64,000 nucleotides of DNA from Cephalotus follicularis (lineage: Eukaryota; Streptophyta; Magnoliopsida; Oxalidales; Cephalotaceae): positions 62,001 to 126,000 of the forward strand of contig BDDD01001957.1 in the NCBI GenBank assembly GCA_001972305.1, in the 5' to 3' direction. Every line of letters starts with the position of its first letter. Position 1 is the stretch's first letter. The notes under the pieces are model-generated. The model saw only the letters and a list, made by a program, of their open reading frames with translations, was not told the DNA's origin and made no database searches. This document shows, in pieces, positions 1 through 9,499 of this stretch. A program made the position numbers and the translations under genes.

Positions 1-170
1 CAATTGATCTTGGGATAAGCAATTGAGGTATGGATAATGACATGTTTATGGAAGATATTTTATGCATATCATGTATGTTTATTTCGTGTATGATTTCATG
101 TGTGGAATTGGTTAGAAATTGGACGTTGAAATATATACAACCTGCTACTGACTGCATTTCTGGGCAGAAG

Positions 171-283
171 CAGTCGACTGTTCTTCATGACAGTCGACCA
201 CTCAATGCATCCAGTCGACTGTTAAGAGAAAATAGTCGACTGCTCAACCAAAACAGCCGACTGTTCTTGAGAACAGCCGACTG
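171..283. repeat. CAGTCGACTG array, 6 units, period 20-21 bp
   Basis: Ten-base palindrome-like units CAGTCGACTG / CAGCCGACTG start at 171, 191, 212, 233, 254 and 274. Unit starts are 20 or 21 bases apart and the filler between cores is not conserved. The array lies in LTR-derived DNA and belongs to the motif family described in the findings. Confidence 0.9.
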
Positions 284-518
284 TCCTGAGTTAAAATTAT
301 TGTATAGGTCCTGTTCGGGCCCAATTGAATTGCTACTGTCCTTGTTATTGTTTCTGTATATGCTAATGTTAATTAGTATATGCTAATAATTGTTATAAAC
401 CCTATTGTTCCATATTTCCAAAGATTGAACAAACGAAGTGCTATATGCATAATTTATGATATAAATTATCATTTACAAACGAAAACTTATTGTTTAAAAG
501 AACTACTGATTTTCCCCC

Positions 519-920
519 TGTTGACGATTAAGTCCCAATCCTTGTTTTGATGATAACGTATTTACATCTAACTAAGTTACTTGATGTGCAAGGAATTACA
601 AGTTGAATATCAAAGTCTAAAACCATTCTGCAGAAAAAGAAGTCGACTCCTTTCCTAAAGCATCGACTCCTTTTATAACAGAATTAACTGCAAGGAAAGC
701 ATCTACCTCCCAGTTATTGCATCGACGTCCGTACCAAAAGAAGTCAACTACTTCAAGAAGACGTCGACTACATTCAAGAAGACATCGACTACTTCCAGGA
801 AAACATCGACGCATTCAGACATTTTTGGAACAGAAGCTACTGTCCCAAAAATGCACCCAAAGACATCGATCCTCAGAGAAAGACATCGACGTCCAACAGA
901 AAGACATCGACGCCTTTATA
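519..920 (+). mobile_element. Probable copia (Sirevirus-like) LTR fragment
   Basis: The start TGTTGACGATTAAG and the following TTTTGATGATAAC resemble the start of copia E's LTR on the minus strand at 9499 (TGTTGACATTTATG...TTTTGATGATAAC). The piece contains a GTCGAC array at similar depth. The right border is uncertain: gypsy-LTR similarity resumes by about 940. No clear target duplication was found, so it may be a truncated solo LTR or a chimaeric LTR. Confidence 0.4.
643..917. repeat. ACATCGACG / GTCGACT motif array
   Basis: Repeated cores GTCGAC and ATCGAC (AAGTCGACTCC, GACATCGACTAC, GACATCGACGTCC and similar) recur at about 20-22 base steps, for example through 755-815 and 860-915. The same subclass occurs in the LTR at 63544-63725. 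It is not tandem in the usual sense because only the core is kept. Confidence 0.8.
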
Positions 921-1350
921 TGTTATTTAAATATAAACTATCATACATGTTGCATTCATATATTCCTTAGCATGCATTATCTTCCTACTTAGCCAAGTGA
1001 GGACAACGGCTAACCCCTACAATTTCAGATTAAGCAAGGACGTTTGGTGATTGCTGCTGAAGCTTGGAGAGCTTCTATTTTCGTTTTAAGATTGTTATCT
1101 TATGATGTTGTACTGTATTTTAATGAACGGTCATACCCCGTTATTGTTGTATTTTCCTTTGTTTAAGGATATTGTTGGATTGTACCTGCACGTAGTATGG
1201 TCTACGTGCGGATGATTTATGTTTAAATAATCCAAAGATGAATGCTTCCGCTTATGTTTTGAACTGTTACTGGAATGCTGAATAATTATACTTATTCCTG
1301 ATATCACCGTATATGCTTGTCTAATGAAAATTGAATAGCGGGGTGTGACA

Positions 1351-3162
1351 TATAGGTTGTTCAAAAACTCTGCTGCTAAATCTAGAAAACTTGTTTAAAT
1401 CCTGTAATGTGTAAAATCTGTTTTAAGCATGGAGCTATGTTTTGAAAAGTCATTGTTGCTACATTCAATCTGTAAATCAATATGTTTATGCTTTCAAATT
1501 GTTACACTGGTGTTTACAAAAAGAAAAGTTATGATTTAGAACCTGTACACTATTGTTTTATTGATTTATGTCTAAGAAAACTGGATTTCTGCAACTGTTT
1601 TAATGTCCTGCTCGTATCAAAATGTCGACTATTTTTGTTTTCTGTCGATGCTTATGTCTTAACCGTCGACGCTTTGCTTTGAGCATCGACGCCTTTGTCG
1701 TAAAAGGTCATGTTTTCTTCGACACTTTGTCCTACGCTTGTGTTAACATTTTGATTCAAAGCGCCAATGCTATGTCTTAAGCGCTGACGGTTTTGTCTTG
1801 AACGTCGACGCTTTGGACACGATTGTCAATGCTTTCTTTTGGCAGTTAGTAATTAGCGTCTTTTATTCTGTAATATGGATTGGTTTGCGCAATAGGGTCC
1901 CAAAACATCTGTGGTGGAGATTAGGGTGATTCCTTGAGTGCTTTTGATTCGTTCTTGTGATTATTAGGTTTGAATGGGTAAGGTACGGATATTTTGTTAT
2001 TGGATACTTCCTTCGGTTTTATTTGAATAAATTCAGTTTTATTACTTTTATCAATAAAGTTTAATATCTTTGATTTTATAAATTCAGTTTTGAAGAATAA
2101 AATGTAGATTTTATTGTTGTCAACTCTTTTAATTATTTGTGGAATTAAATGAGTATGATTTTCGATTATAAAAGTATATTGACTGTTTATAATACGAATA
2201 TGATAACGATTTCGGACTTGTTCAGAAACGTCGTATATATGTGTATATGTTTTAAATTTGTTTTGGGCGAAATCAATATTTTGGAATAATGACATACAGA
2301 GTTATACCTACCTATGGGGTCCCACAGGCCTGTTCTTTGGCACGGAGGACATGACACCGTCCGTGGCGGTGTGATTACTCTATGGCGTCTCTCACTGTTT
2401 TGATATCCTGTGAATAGGATTATGGAACCGATTTTTGGTCACCTGAGTGTGATATTTCTGATAGAGGCGTGTGGGTCGGCCGTAGGAAAATATGTTCTGT
2501 TCGGATATGGGAATTGACTGTGTAGTACCATGCACGTCGTTCTAACCGGCATGCGGGCGTCGCGAACCCCTTATATATATGTATATATGTATATTTACAC
2601 CGATGCTCTGCATGGAATTATGAAATTATTAAATCGGATAAACTTACAAAATTATGAGATTATGAAATTCGGAAATTTATGTAATTTTACAATTGTTTTA
2701 TAAGAATATTATGTTTTACATTGTGAAAGAATTTGTTATCATGTTACGCATGAGGTTTCTGATTTTAAAGTTCAGATACTTTTCTATTCTTTTAAATTAA
2801 CGTTTAATGTTTTATATTCTATATCCATTCTGTGGTTTGCCCAACCGCGTTTTCTATCTATGCGGCAGGTTATTAGGAGCATTCGGGGAATGTGTGATGA
2901 GAGATGTACCCTATGTCAGAAGATCACTTAAGAGTTTGGTCCTGTTGGATTTTAATTGTTTTGTGGTCATGTGTAGACCGATATTTTGAACAGTATTTTT
3001 TTTAAATTTTGAACTTATGTTATTATTTTGTTGTCTTCAGATTTTGAACCACCATGTTATTTGAATAAATGTTGATTTATGGTTTGATTCATAAACGCTA
3101 GTTTATGTTTTGATAAGTTTGATATGTCTTGCAAGCACTCCCAACTGTGTAGGGGTGTTACA
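1351..3162 (+). mobile_element. 5' LTR of gypsy element B, left-truncated
   Basis: It aligns with the 3' copy at about 32815-34653 and ends GGGTGTTACA immediately before the primer-binding site. Aligning about 188 bases by eye (from 1371 against 32830) shows roughly 13 differences, so B is fairly old. It holds a GTCGACGCTTT array at its left, an AT-rich middle, a conserved block near 2310-2395 shared with F's LTR, and a CCGC...GCGG pair near 2844-2865. No gene is seen inside. Confidence 0.85.
1617..1840. repeat. GTCGACGCTT array in B 5' LTR
   Basis: Units such as ATGTCGACTATTTT, CCGTCGACGCTTTG, AGCATCGACGCC and AACGTCGACGCTTTG recur about every 20-22 bases, some decayed (GCGCCAATGC, GCGCTGACGG). 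It corresponds to the array at 33085-33320 in the 3' LTR. Confidence 0.85.
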
Positions 3163-3167
3163 GATTG

Positions 3168-3178
3168 TGGTATCAGAG
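3168..3178 (+). promoter_or_regulatory. Primer-binding site of element B (tRNA-iMet)
   Basis: TGGTATCAGAG lies five bases after the LTR end GTTACA. This is the standard plant initiator tRNA-Met primer-binding sequence, where minus-strand DNA synthesis of a retrotransposon starts. Confidence 0.9.
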
Positions 3179-3333
3179 AATAGGTTTTTCTTTCCTTGGA
3201 AGACCTATCTATGTTTGACTTGTGAGTTGGGTAGAAACTTGGGTTGGGTACTTTTATAGCCATTTCAGTATGTCTTTTGTTTCAAGCTTTTTGTTTCTTT
3301 TCGTTATTTCATGTTCTGGTTTCTATTTCGTAG

Positions 3334-4608
3334 ATGGCACAAACAAGGAATACTGCTAGGGAAACCGAACCAGATGTGGCGCGGGAAGAAGTACGAAATG
3401 AGCCTACTGTGGACAAATTGGTGTGGCAGGCAGTTGCATAGACTGTACCGCAAGTGGTTAATCAAGTGATTCACGCTATGCAGCAGCAAAATCCGGGACG
3501 GGGTCATCAAGAACACTTTGCTAAGGAGAATGCACCGGTTAATGGTCAAGCTGATGGGGGAGTTGAGGACCAGCCCAACCTTCTTGTATATGTCTGTCTT
3601 GAGAGGTTCCAGAAACAGAGACCACAGTCTTTTAGTTCAGCACTAACACCTATAGAGGCTAAACACTAGATTGCTCACATGGAGACAAAATTTGATGTGC
3701 TAGCGTGTAGTGATGAGCAGAAAGTGAGATTGGCTGCGTATAAGTTCGAAGGCGACGCTCAACGATGGTGGAAGACGTTGAGGATAGCTAAGGGTGGAGG
3801 CTTTATTGATGCTCTATCGTGGTCTGAGTTTTGCGAAGTCTTTTATCAGCAGTATTTTGCCACTTCTGATAAAGACGCCTATGCAAAGGAGTTTGTGACC
3901 ACAACACAGAAGGATGGTGAATCAGTCACCGAGTTCCTGGCACTGTTTTCCAGACTAACTGGTTTTGCTGGACCTGTAGCGGGGACTGCGGCAGACCAAG
4001 CTGAGAAATTTAAGTGGAAGCTACATTATCAACTCAGGGGAAAGCTGATAAATTCAAAATTTGTTGACGTATATGAGGTTGAAAATGCTGCAAAGAATAT
4101 CGAGATGGAAAGGTTGGACTTTCAAGCAGCCCGACAAGAAGGGGAGAGAAAGCAGACAGAGGTGATGCTCAAGGTCAGAATTTCGGACAGCAGAGTAACG
4201 GTCAAGGCTGCCAGTGGAACAAGGGCCATGGTGGTAAGTAGCATAAGTAGGAACATAATCAGAACAGAGATGGAGTCCAACAGTGATAGCCGGGTAATGA
4301 TCAGAGGCATGTTCAGGGGGCTGCAGGTGGTGGAAACCCAAATAATGTACAAGTTGCACAGTGTGATATTTGTGGGAAGCGGCATCCTATCGGGACCTGT
4401 TATAAGGCCTCTGGGGCTTGCTTTGTATGTGGTCAGATGGGTCCCTTATTTAAAGATTGTCCATATCCTCGTGCAAATAATAGAAGAGGAAATGGTAATG
4501 ATGCGGGACAGTGCAGCGTGGGAGGCAGAGTCTTCGCTATGACGATGCACCAGGCTGTAGATGCTCCACGCACATTTTTGGGTTTTCTTTTTGTTGGAAA
4601 TCATAAGG
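3334..4608 (+). pseudogene. gag: Gypsy gag of element B, broken
   Basis: Gag forms the cytoplasmic particle that packages element RNA. ATG at 3334 (MAQTRNTARET) opens a frame that runs, with in-frame TAG stops near 3437 and 3667, through the retrotransposon gag core (LERFQKQRPQSF; KVRLAAYKFEGDAQRWWKTL at ~3720-3780; FKWKLHYQLRGKLI at ~4010-4050). The stop near 3667 replaces the Trp seen at this place in F (HWIEHM). A frameshift between ~4155 and ~4350 moves the zinc knuckle region (CDICGKRHPIGTC, then CFVCGQMGPLFKDC, whose His is lost) to another frame. Sequence stops at 4608 because element A inserted a few codons before the protease; the gene resumes at 28403. Closest relative in the window is F's gag (44953-45990). 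Confidence 0.9.
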
Positions 4609-4613
4609 CTTTT
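4609..4613. repeat. Target-site duplication CTTTT, left of element A
   Basis: CTTTT precedes TGTCACACCCC at 4614 and recurs directly after GCGTTACA at 28398-28402. The flanks (gag end before, protease DTG after) join without loss, so both ends of A are placed exactly. Confidence 0.93.
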
Positions 4614-5244
4614 TGTCACACCCCGTTCCCATTTAAGACAACATTAAAGTGGTAAAGGCAATCAACATAATATTATCCAGCTTATACAAAATACCATAAA
4701 ATTTAAAACTTTGATTCCATTAACATTTGCGGAAGCACTTAATAATAACCTGAATAAACAAACCGAATCATGTGTCCCATACGACATGATTCCAACATTT
4801 AACATCACTAAGCCATTGTCAATTGCCCAAAAACGGGGCGTGACCAAAGTCGATCAATACATTAAAACAGTACTCCAAAAGAAAACATGTTTTAATACAT
4901 CGTTTAACATTTATTTTAAGCAAATAAAGCTCCATCTCCCCTCTGATTCGGCCGCGCACGGTTGATATCCATAACACTGCATCAATCTGCAACACTCGGC
5001 TAAATCATAAGTGAAATTCAAGGTCAGTGATAATGAATGCCATGAAATGAATGCACTCATGATGTAATGCATAATATACCATAATACATATATACGTATG
5101 TATATGTATCTATTCCAAAGGCACATAAATGCCAAGTGGCCACAATCACCAATCCAACGGTCATGTCCTGGAGGACCAATCCAATCAATCCAGTCAATCC
5201 AATCAATCCGCTGTTTATTGCACAAAGGTCAAGCAAACAGTGTT

Positions 5245-5550
5245 TGTGGGTGTCCCTAGCCATCTCCTGGCCCCTAGGCGCACAATCCCGCCCCTAGTCC
5301 TCATGACACCTCCGTCACGGAACTAGCGCAGCATCAATCCGATCAGTGTGGGTGTCCCTAGCCAACTCCTGGCCCCTAGGCGCACAATCCCGCCCCTAGT
5401 CCTCATGACACCTCCGTCACGGAACTAGCGCAGCATCAATCCAATCAGTGTGGGTGTCCCTAGCCAACTCTTGGCCCCTAGGCGCACAATCTCGCCTCTA
5501 GCCCTCATGACACCACCATCACGGAACTAGCGCAGCATTAATCCAAACAC
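5245..5550. repeat. 102-bp tandem repeat, 3 copies, in A 3' LTR
   Basis: TGTGGGTGTCCCTAGCC recurs at 5245, 5347 and 5449, an exact 102-base period. Each unit continues with CTCCTGGCCCCTAGGCG, CTCATGACACC and GGAACTAGCGCAGC. The 5' LTR copy has fewer units and is the target of element C (insertion at 16893 inside the first unit). Confidence 0.93.
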
Positions 5551-5857
5551 AAACATCAATCAATCAATCCGAGGTCAATCCAAAATCAAACCGTTTCCAA
5601 GTAGTTTATAGGTTGCAAAATACTGGAATTACTACATCTATTCAAAATGTGATTCATCTTTAAAACCATGTTTCAATACCTTGAAAACACACATTTATCA
5701 AAATATATGTTTTCATTTCAAATAATGATTGTATAAAATTATGTATGCACTTCTAAAATGATAAAACGTTTTAGAATTCAATCACATTCAGTCAACAATC
5801 CATTCCATATCAAAATGCAATGCAAAGATTGGCTCAAGGTACGGGTCAGTCCCTAAC

Positions 5858-6140
5858 CAGTCGGCTGCGTCTCTTGACAGTCGGCTGTTTTCCTTCAACA
5901 GTCAGCTGTCCTAATTCTGGTAGTTGATTGCCTCCCTTAACAGTCGGCTGTCTCCTCTTGACAGTCGGCTGTCTACCTCATCCAATAGACTACACAACCT
6001 TCTGCAGATATGTTCTATTAAACGTATGAACAGTCGACTGGTTCTTACGTCCAGTCGGCTGTTTCCTGTTGAGTAGCAGGTCGTTCGCACCGAACAGCCG
6101 GCTGTTCTTGCTCGCCAGTCGGCTACCCGCCTTGGCACTC
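5858..6140. repeat. CAGTCGGCTG array (downstream) in A 3' LTR
   Basis: Units CAGTCGGCTG or close variants start at 5858, 5878, 5899, 5921, 5941 and 5962, then 6031, 6052, 6095 and 6116. The first six are 20-22 bases apart. Decayed units such as CAGTCAGCTG and TAGTTGATTG fit loss of the CpG. In minus orientation this array lies downstream of the TATA-like box, in the probable transcribed leader. Confidence 0.92.
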
Positions 6141-6568
6141 GATTGGATTTATATCAGTAGGCAAAAACAGCAGAGAATGCATGTCTTTCTTAATTCGATC
6201 CAATCCAAAACGAGCATTCAACAGCAATAACACACATTTATGCTCATAACACAGTCCATAGCATGCATTTCGTCCATTAACTTCCATTATAAAAAAACTT
6301 AAATCGCAATTATGAGATTTACCCCAACCTTAGAATTCCAAGTTAGGAATTGCAATCCACCTCTTTAAGTTCCAATCCAAGATTCCAAGCCTCTGAATTC
6401 GTCCGGCAACCTCACTAGGTCCGGTTCTCCCGCGGGTTCAAGCCTCCAAGCATCCGATCCAAAGTATGGAGCAAATTTGGGTTAACTCCACTCACTCACA
6501 AACTCTCCATTTCTTTTCCTCTCTTGAAAAGCTGATGGAATGAGGGGAGGAAGTGTGGTTTTATGGAA

Positions 6569-6577
6569 TTTTTATGC
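6569..6577 (-). promoter_or_regulatory. Candidate LTR TATA box of element A
   Basis: Minus-strand GCATAAAAA sits about 105 bases downstream of the first motif array. The solo LTR at 60059-62628 has the same GCATAAAAA at 62046-62054, which supports a real promoter element. The transcription start has not been shown. Confidence 0.45.
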
Positions 6578-6681
6578 CTCCCTCCTCACAAGCCGACATT
6601 GTCACTAGCCCTTGTCCCCTCTCCCATCCCTTCTGCTAAATGACAGACTGCCAACACGTTTTCATCTGACTTAACCCTTGG

Positions 6682-6812
6682 CAGTCGACTGCCTTATCTT
6701 GGCAGTCAGCTGTCTCTGCCGACACCATCCCCAGCCGGCTGTCTCTCACAACAGGCAGCTGGTTCCACTCAAAAGGGGGTCCAGTCGACTGTCCCTCTTG
6801 GGCAGTCGGTTG
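6682..6812. repeat. CAGTCGACTG array (upstream) in A 3' LTR
   Basis: Units begin at 6682, 6703, 6732, 6753, 6782 and 6803, alternating 21 and 29 base steps (CAGTCGACTG, CAGTCAGCTG, CAGCCGGCTG, CAGGCAGCTG, CAGTCGACTG, CAGTCGGTTG). The position is 145-275 bases inside the LTR start and upstream of the TATA-like box, where an LTR enhancer would be. Confidence 0.9.
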
Positions 6813-6957
6813 CCCGCCCTGCATCAGTACTTTTCACACTTCAACTTTTGCCCAAGTTTAACATTACAAAAAGGGAAAAGTCATAATTCTCATTAATTAA
6901 ACGCATAAATGCATTGAAAATTACAATATTACATTAATGAAAATCCCGGGCGTTACA

Positions 6958-6972
6958 TCCACCCCTCCTTCA
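6958..6972 (-). promoter_or_regulatory. Polypurine tract of element A
   Basis: The minus strand reads GAAGGAGGGGTGGA directly before the LTR start TGTAACG. It is preceded by TTTCGAGGACGAAATTCC, a block typical of plant chromoviruses. Plus-strand DNA synthesis is primed from such tracts. Confidence 0.85.
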
Positions 6973-7002
6973 AGGAATTTCGTCCTCGAAATTAAAACAG
7001 TA

Positions 7003-8509
7003 CTAAAACAAATGAGGATAACGCTCCCTCACTTCCTCCTCGCGTTCCCAAGTCACCTCATCGGATCGATGGAACTGCCACTGAACTTTTACCATAGGAA
7101 TGGTTCGGTTCCTCAATACCTGCGTCTTCCAATCCAAAATCTGTACCGGTAACTCCTCGCAAGAAAGGTCATCTCGCACAGGAACTGAATCATAATTCAA
7201 GACATGTGACGGGTCTCGAATATATCTCCTCAGCATCGACACATAGAAGACATCATGCACATTTGACAGTACAGGAGGCAAAGAAAGCTGATAAGCCACC
7301 TCCCCGACCCTCTCTAAGATCTCAAAAGGACCAATGTAGCGCGGAGCTAACTTGCCCTTCCTCCCAAATCTCTGTACGCCCTTCCAAGGCGAAACCTTCA
7401 TAAGCACATGATCACCAACGTCGAAGGTCAGAGGCCTCCTCTTGATGCTGTCCACATAGCTCTTATGCCTGCTTTGAGCCGCAAGCAGTTTCTCCCTAAT
7501 AAACCTGACTTTCTCAGAAGTCTCCTCCACCAGATCCGACCCAAGCAAAGGTCGTTCACCAACCTCATCCCAACAAATGGGTGATCTACACTTCCTTCCG
7601 TACAAAGCCTCATACGGAGCCATACCGATGCTGGAATGATAGATGTTATTGTAAGAAAACTCTATCAGAGGAATGTGGTCCTCCCAAGTACCAGCAAAAC
7701 CAATAATACAAGCTCGGAGCATATCCTCCAAGGTCTGGATAGTACGCTCTGACTGGCCATCTGTCTGTGTGTGGAAAGTTATGCTCAAGTTCAGCTTCGT
7801 CCCAAAAGCTGTCTGAAACCTCTTCCAAAAGTTGGAAGTGAAGATCGACTCTCTGTCACAAACTATACTCACAGGGACACCGTGCAACCTCACAATCTCC
7901 TTGATGTATAACCGAGCCAACTTGCTCACGGAATATGTGACATGGGTAGGTAAAAAGTGAGCCGATTTGGTAAGCCGATCCACAATAACCCATACCGCAT
8001 TGTGACGATTTTGAGTCAAAGGAAAGCCCAAAAAAAAATCCATCGTCACGTGCTCCCATTTCCACTCTGGAATTGGTAAAGGATGCAACAATCCCGCTGG
8101 CCTCTGGTGCTCAGCCTTGGTAGTATGACAAGTATAACACTTTGCGATATAATCAGCAATCTCTTTCTTCATACCAGACCACCAGTAAGTCCTTCTCATA
8201 TCTTGATAAATTTTTGTGCTGCCAGGATGTATGCTATACCATGATTTATGTGCCGCATGTAACAATTCACTTCTTATCCAAGCCTCATCAGGAACACATA
8301 GTCGACCCCGAAATCTCAGAACGCCGTCAGAGTGCATCTGAAAATAAGACTCCGGACCGAGATTCTCGCGAATCCCCATTAGTTGAGGATCACTCATTTG
8401 TGCATCCTTTAGATGGTCCAGTAAAGCCGGCTGTGCCTGCATGCTAGCCACAAAAACCCCCGGTGACTGATTAAACGGAGACCACTCTTGTAAGTCCTCT
8501 AACATCTTC
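7003..8509 (-). CDS. pol: Integrase with chromodomain-like tail, element A (open)
   Basis: This C-terminal half of pol is uninterrupted for about 500 codons. From the N-terminus: the end of the RNase H linker; a zinc-binding HHCC region (HAAH, SIHPGS, then CYTCH); the DDE catalytic core with Asp in VTMDFFLGFP, Asp in SIVCDRESIF and Glu in DGQSERTIQTLED; the GKLAPRYIGPF module; and a chromodomain-like tail (VKVQWQFHRSDEVTWE, then RYPHLF). Integrase inserts the cDNA; the chromodomain of this group is known to steer integration toward heterochromatin. Its 5' side is cut at 8509 by copia E, so the first ~24 residues of the open frame beyond that point are LTR sequence and not part of the protein. 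The upstream gag-RT has stops, so the frame is probably not expressed as a normal polyprotein. Confidence 0.9.
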
Positions 8510-8965
8510 GGAAAGATTACAATAGGGGGGTGAATTGTAGACTTGAAATAAATTATGAACTTTTTCGAAAAATTAGCCAAAATAGAAATTAAACTAACAA
8601 TTCAAAAACAACAATTATATTCAAACAATTATACTAACAAAATAAAGAGATAGAGTAGAAGAATGCAAACACGGTTTTATAGTGGTTCGGCTTAATCTCT
8701 TGCCTACGTCCACTTTTCTCAGGGATCTCCTTGAGTTTCCACTAGTATCCGACCTCGAATACAATAGTTGTGATTGACCTCAATCACACATACAAGGGTT
8801 CACTCCCCTCAAATATTTGAACAAATACAAGAATGAATAGCTTTTTGTATCACCTCTCAAAGGCTTGATATAGACTAAATTTGCTCACAATAATAGCTTG
8901 AAATAAGACAAGAACAACTCAGACTAATGCTATGATTTCTGTATGACTTGGTTGATTGTTCTTGA

Positions 8966-8978
8966 GCCCTATTTATAC
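8966..8978 (-). promoter_or_regulatory. LTR TATA box of copia E
   Basis: The minus strand reads GTATAAATAGGGC, close to the plant TATA consensus. It lies about 115 bases downstream of the motif array. The 5' LTR repeats it at about 12452-12464. Confidence 0.6.
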
Positions 8979-9092
8979 TATTTTTGATGATATAGCCGTT
9001 GTGTAATGTCTTGTAGCCGTTGGAATAATTTTGGAAACTTTGGCCTTAATTTGTGCATTGATAAGATCTTATCTGACTGTAATTCCTGATCA

Positions 9093-9381
9093 AAGCGTCG
9101 CCAGTTTTAATATAAGCGTCGACTCTTCATGTGCTACAAGTTTGATATTAACTGTCGCCTCTTGATGCCTTGTGTCATTCGTAGACATTGAATTTTGATG
9201 CTGGCGCTTTGAATACTTTGTAAACTAAACTGCTGACACTTTGTGCTAGACTGTCGCCACTTTAAATTTGAGAGCTGACGCTTTGTGCACTTTTAGTAGT
9301 CGACTCTTTCATATTAACTCTCGACGCCTTCAAACTCACAATCCCAGAAGCGTTGACGCTTCCAAATTGACAGTCGACAGT
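9093..9381. repeat. GCGTCGACGC array in copia E 3' LTR
   Basis: Cores read AAGCGTCGCCAG, AAGCGTCGACTC, CTGTCGCCTC, GCTGACGCTTTG, TAGTCGACTC, CTCTCGACGCC, GCGTTGACGC and CAGTCGACAG, many with T-rich filler. The array is 118-406 bases inside the LTR, upstream of the TATA box. The same array is in the 5' LTR at 12575-12866. Confidence 0.88.
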
Positions 9382-9499
9382 TTGTCTGGTTGAACTGATT
9401 TGTATCTGGTTTATCTTCTTGCTTATCTTGCACAAAACAAACTCATTAGTTGCAAATGTGTTATCATCAAAATTAGAAATTGAGACATAAATGTCAACA

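Larger units (their letters stand above)
1..1350 (+). mobile_element. 3' part of a gypsy LTR inserted into the 5' LTR of element B
   Basis: The right end reads GGGGTGTGACA, the same terminus as the LTRs of element A (seen there in reverse). A block near 981-1013 (ACTTAGCC...GGCTAACCCC) matches both A's LTR and the solo LTR at 60059. Directly after 1350 the sequence becomes the interior of B's LTR, whose first ~570 bases are missing here but present in the 3' copy from 32253. I infer an insertion whose left end and first target duplication lie outside the window. No coding capacity is seen; the short frames here are artefacts of motif arrays. Two motif arrays and a probable copia LTR piece lie inside. 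Confidence 0.65.
4614..6957 (-). mobile_element. 3' LTR of element A (2344 bp)
   Basis: On the minus strand it starts TGTAACGCCCGGG at 6957 and ends CGGGGTGTGACA at 4614. It contains two CAGTCGGCTG arrays (6682-6812 and 5858-6140), a TATA-like GCATAAAAA between them at 6569-6577, and a 102-bp triplicated segment at 5245-5550. Compared with the 5' copy it lacks 24 bases after 4994, a piece of the conserved TTAGCC...GGCTAA hairpin block. By eye, 8 differences occur in about 135 bases compared (6361-6500 against 27801-27940). Confidence 0.92.
8510..9499 (-). mobile_element. 3' LTR of copia E (about 990 bp)
   Basis: It starts on the minus strand at 9499 with TGTTGACATT, right after an AAAAAGGGGGAGAT tract. 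It holds a GTCGAC array at 9093-9381 and then a good TATA box (GTATAAATAGGGC, 8966-8978). The far end is CAATTCACCCCCC near 8522-8533. Compared with the 5' copy, about 4 differences occur in 156 bases counted by eye, so this is one of the youngest elements here. Confidence 0.9.

Noticed and set aside
171-283. CRISPR-like array of short spaced palindromes
   Set aside because: Units are 10 bases at 20-22 bp steps with degenerate cores, no long conserved repeat and no cas genes, inside plant LTR sequence.
30-386. 118-codon frame with repeated Ser-Arg-Leu-Leu peptides
   Set aside because: The peptide repetition is just the translated CAGTCGACTG array; the sequence is LTR non-coding DNA.
717-992. 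91-codon frame rich in Arg/His
   Set aside because: Also a by-product of the ATCGACG array; no homology to any protein family I recognise.
3168-3178. tRNA gene
   Set aside because: Only the short tRNA-Met-complementary primer sites next to LTRs are present; no cloverleaf-forming sequence was found.
5245-5550. Centromeric satellite
   Set aside because: Only three units, confined to one LTR family, no array extension.
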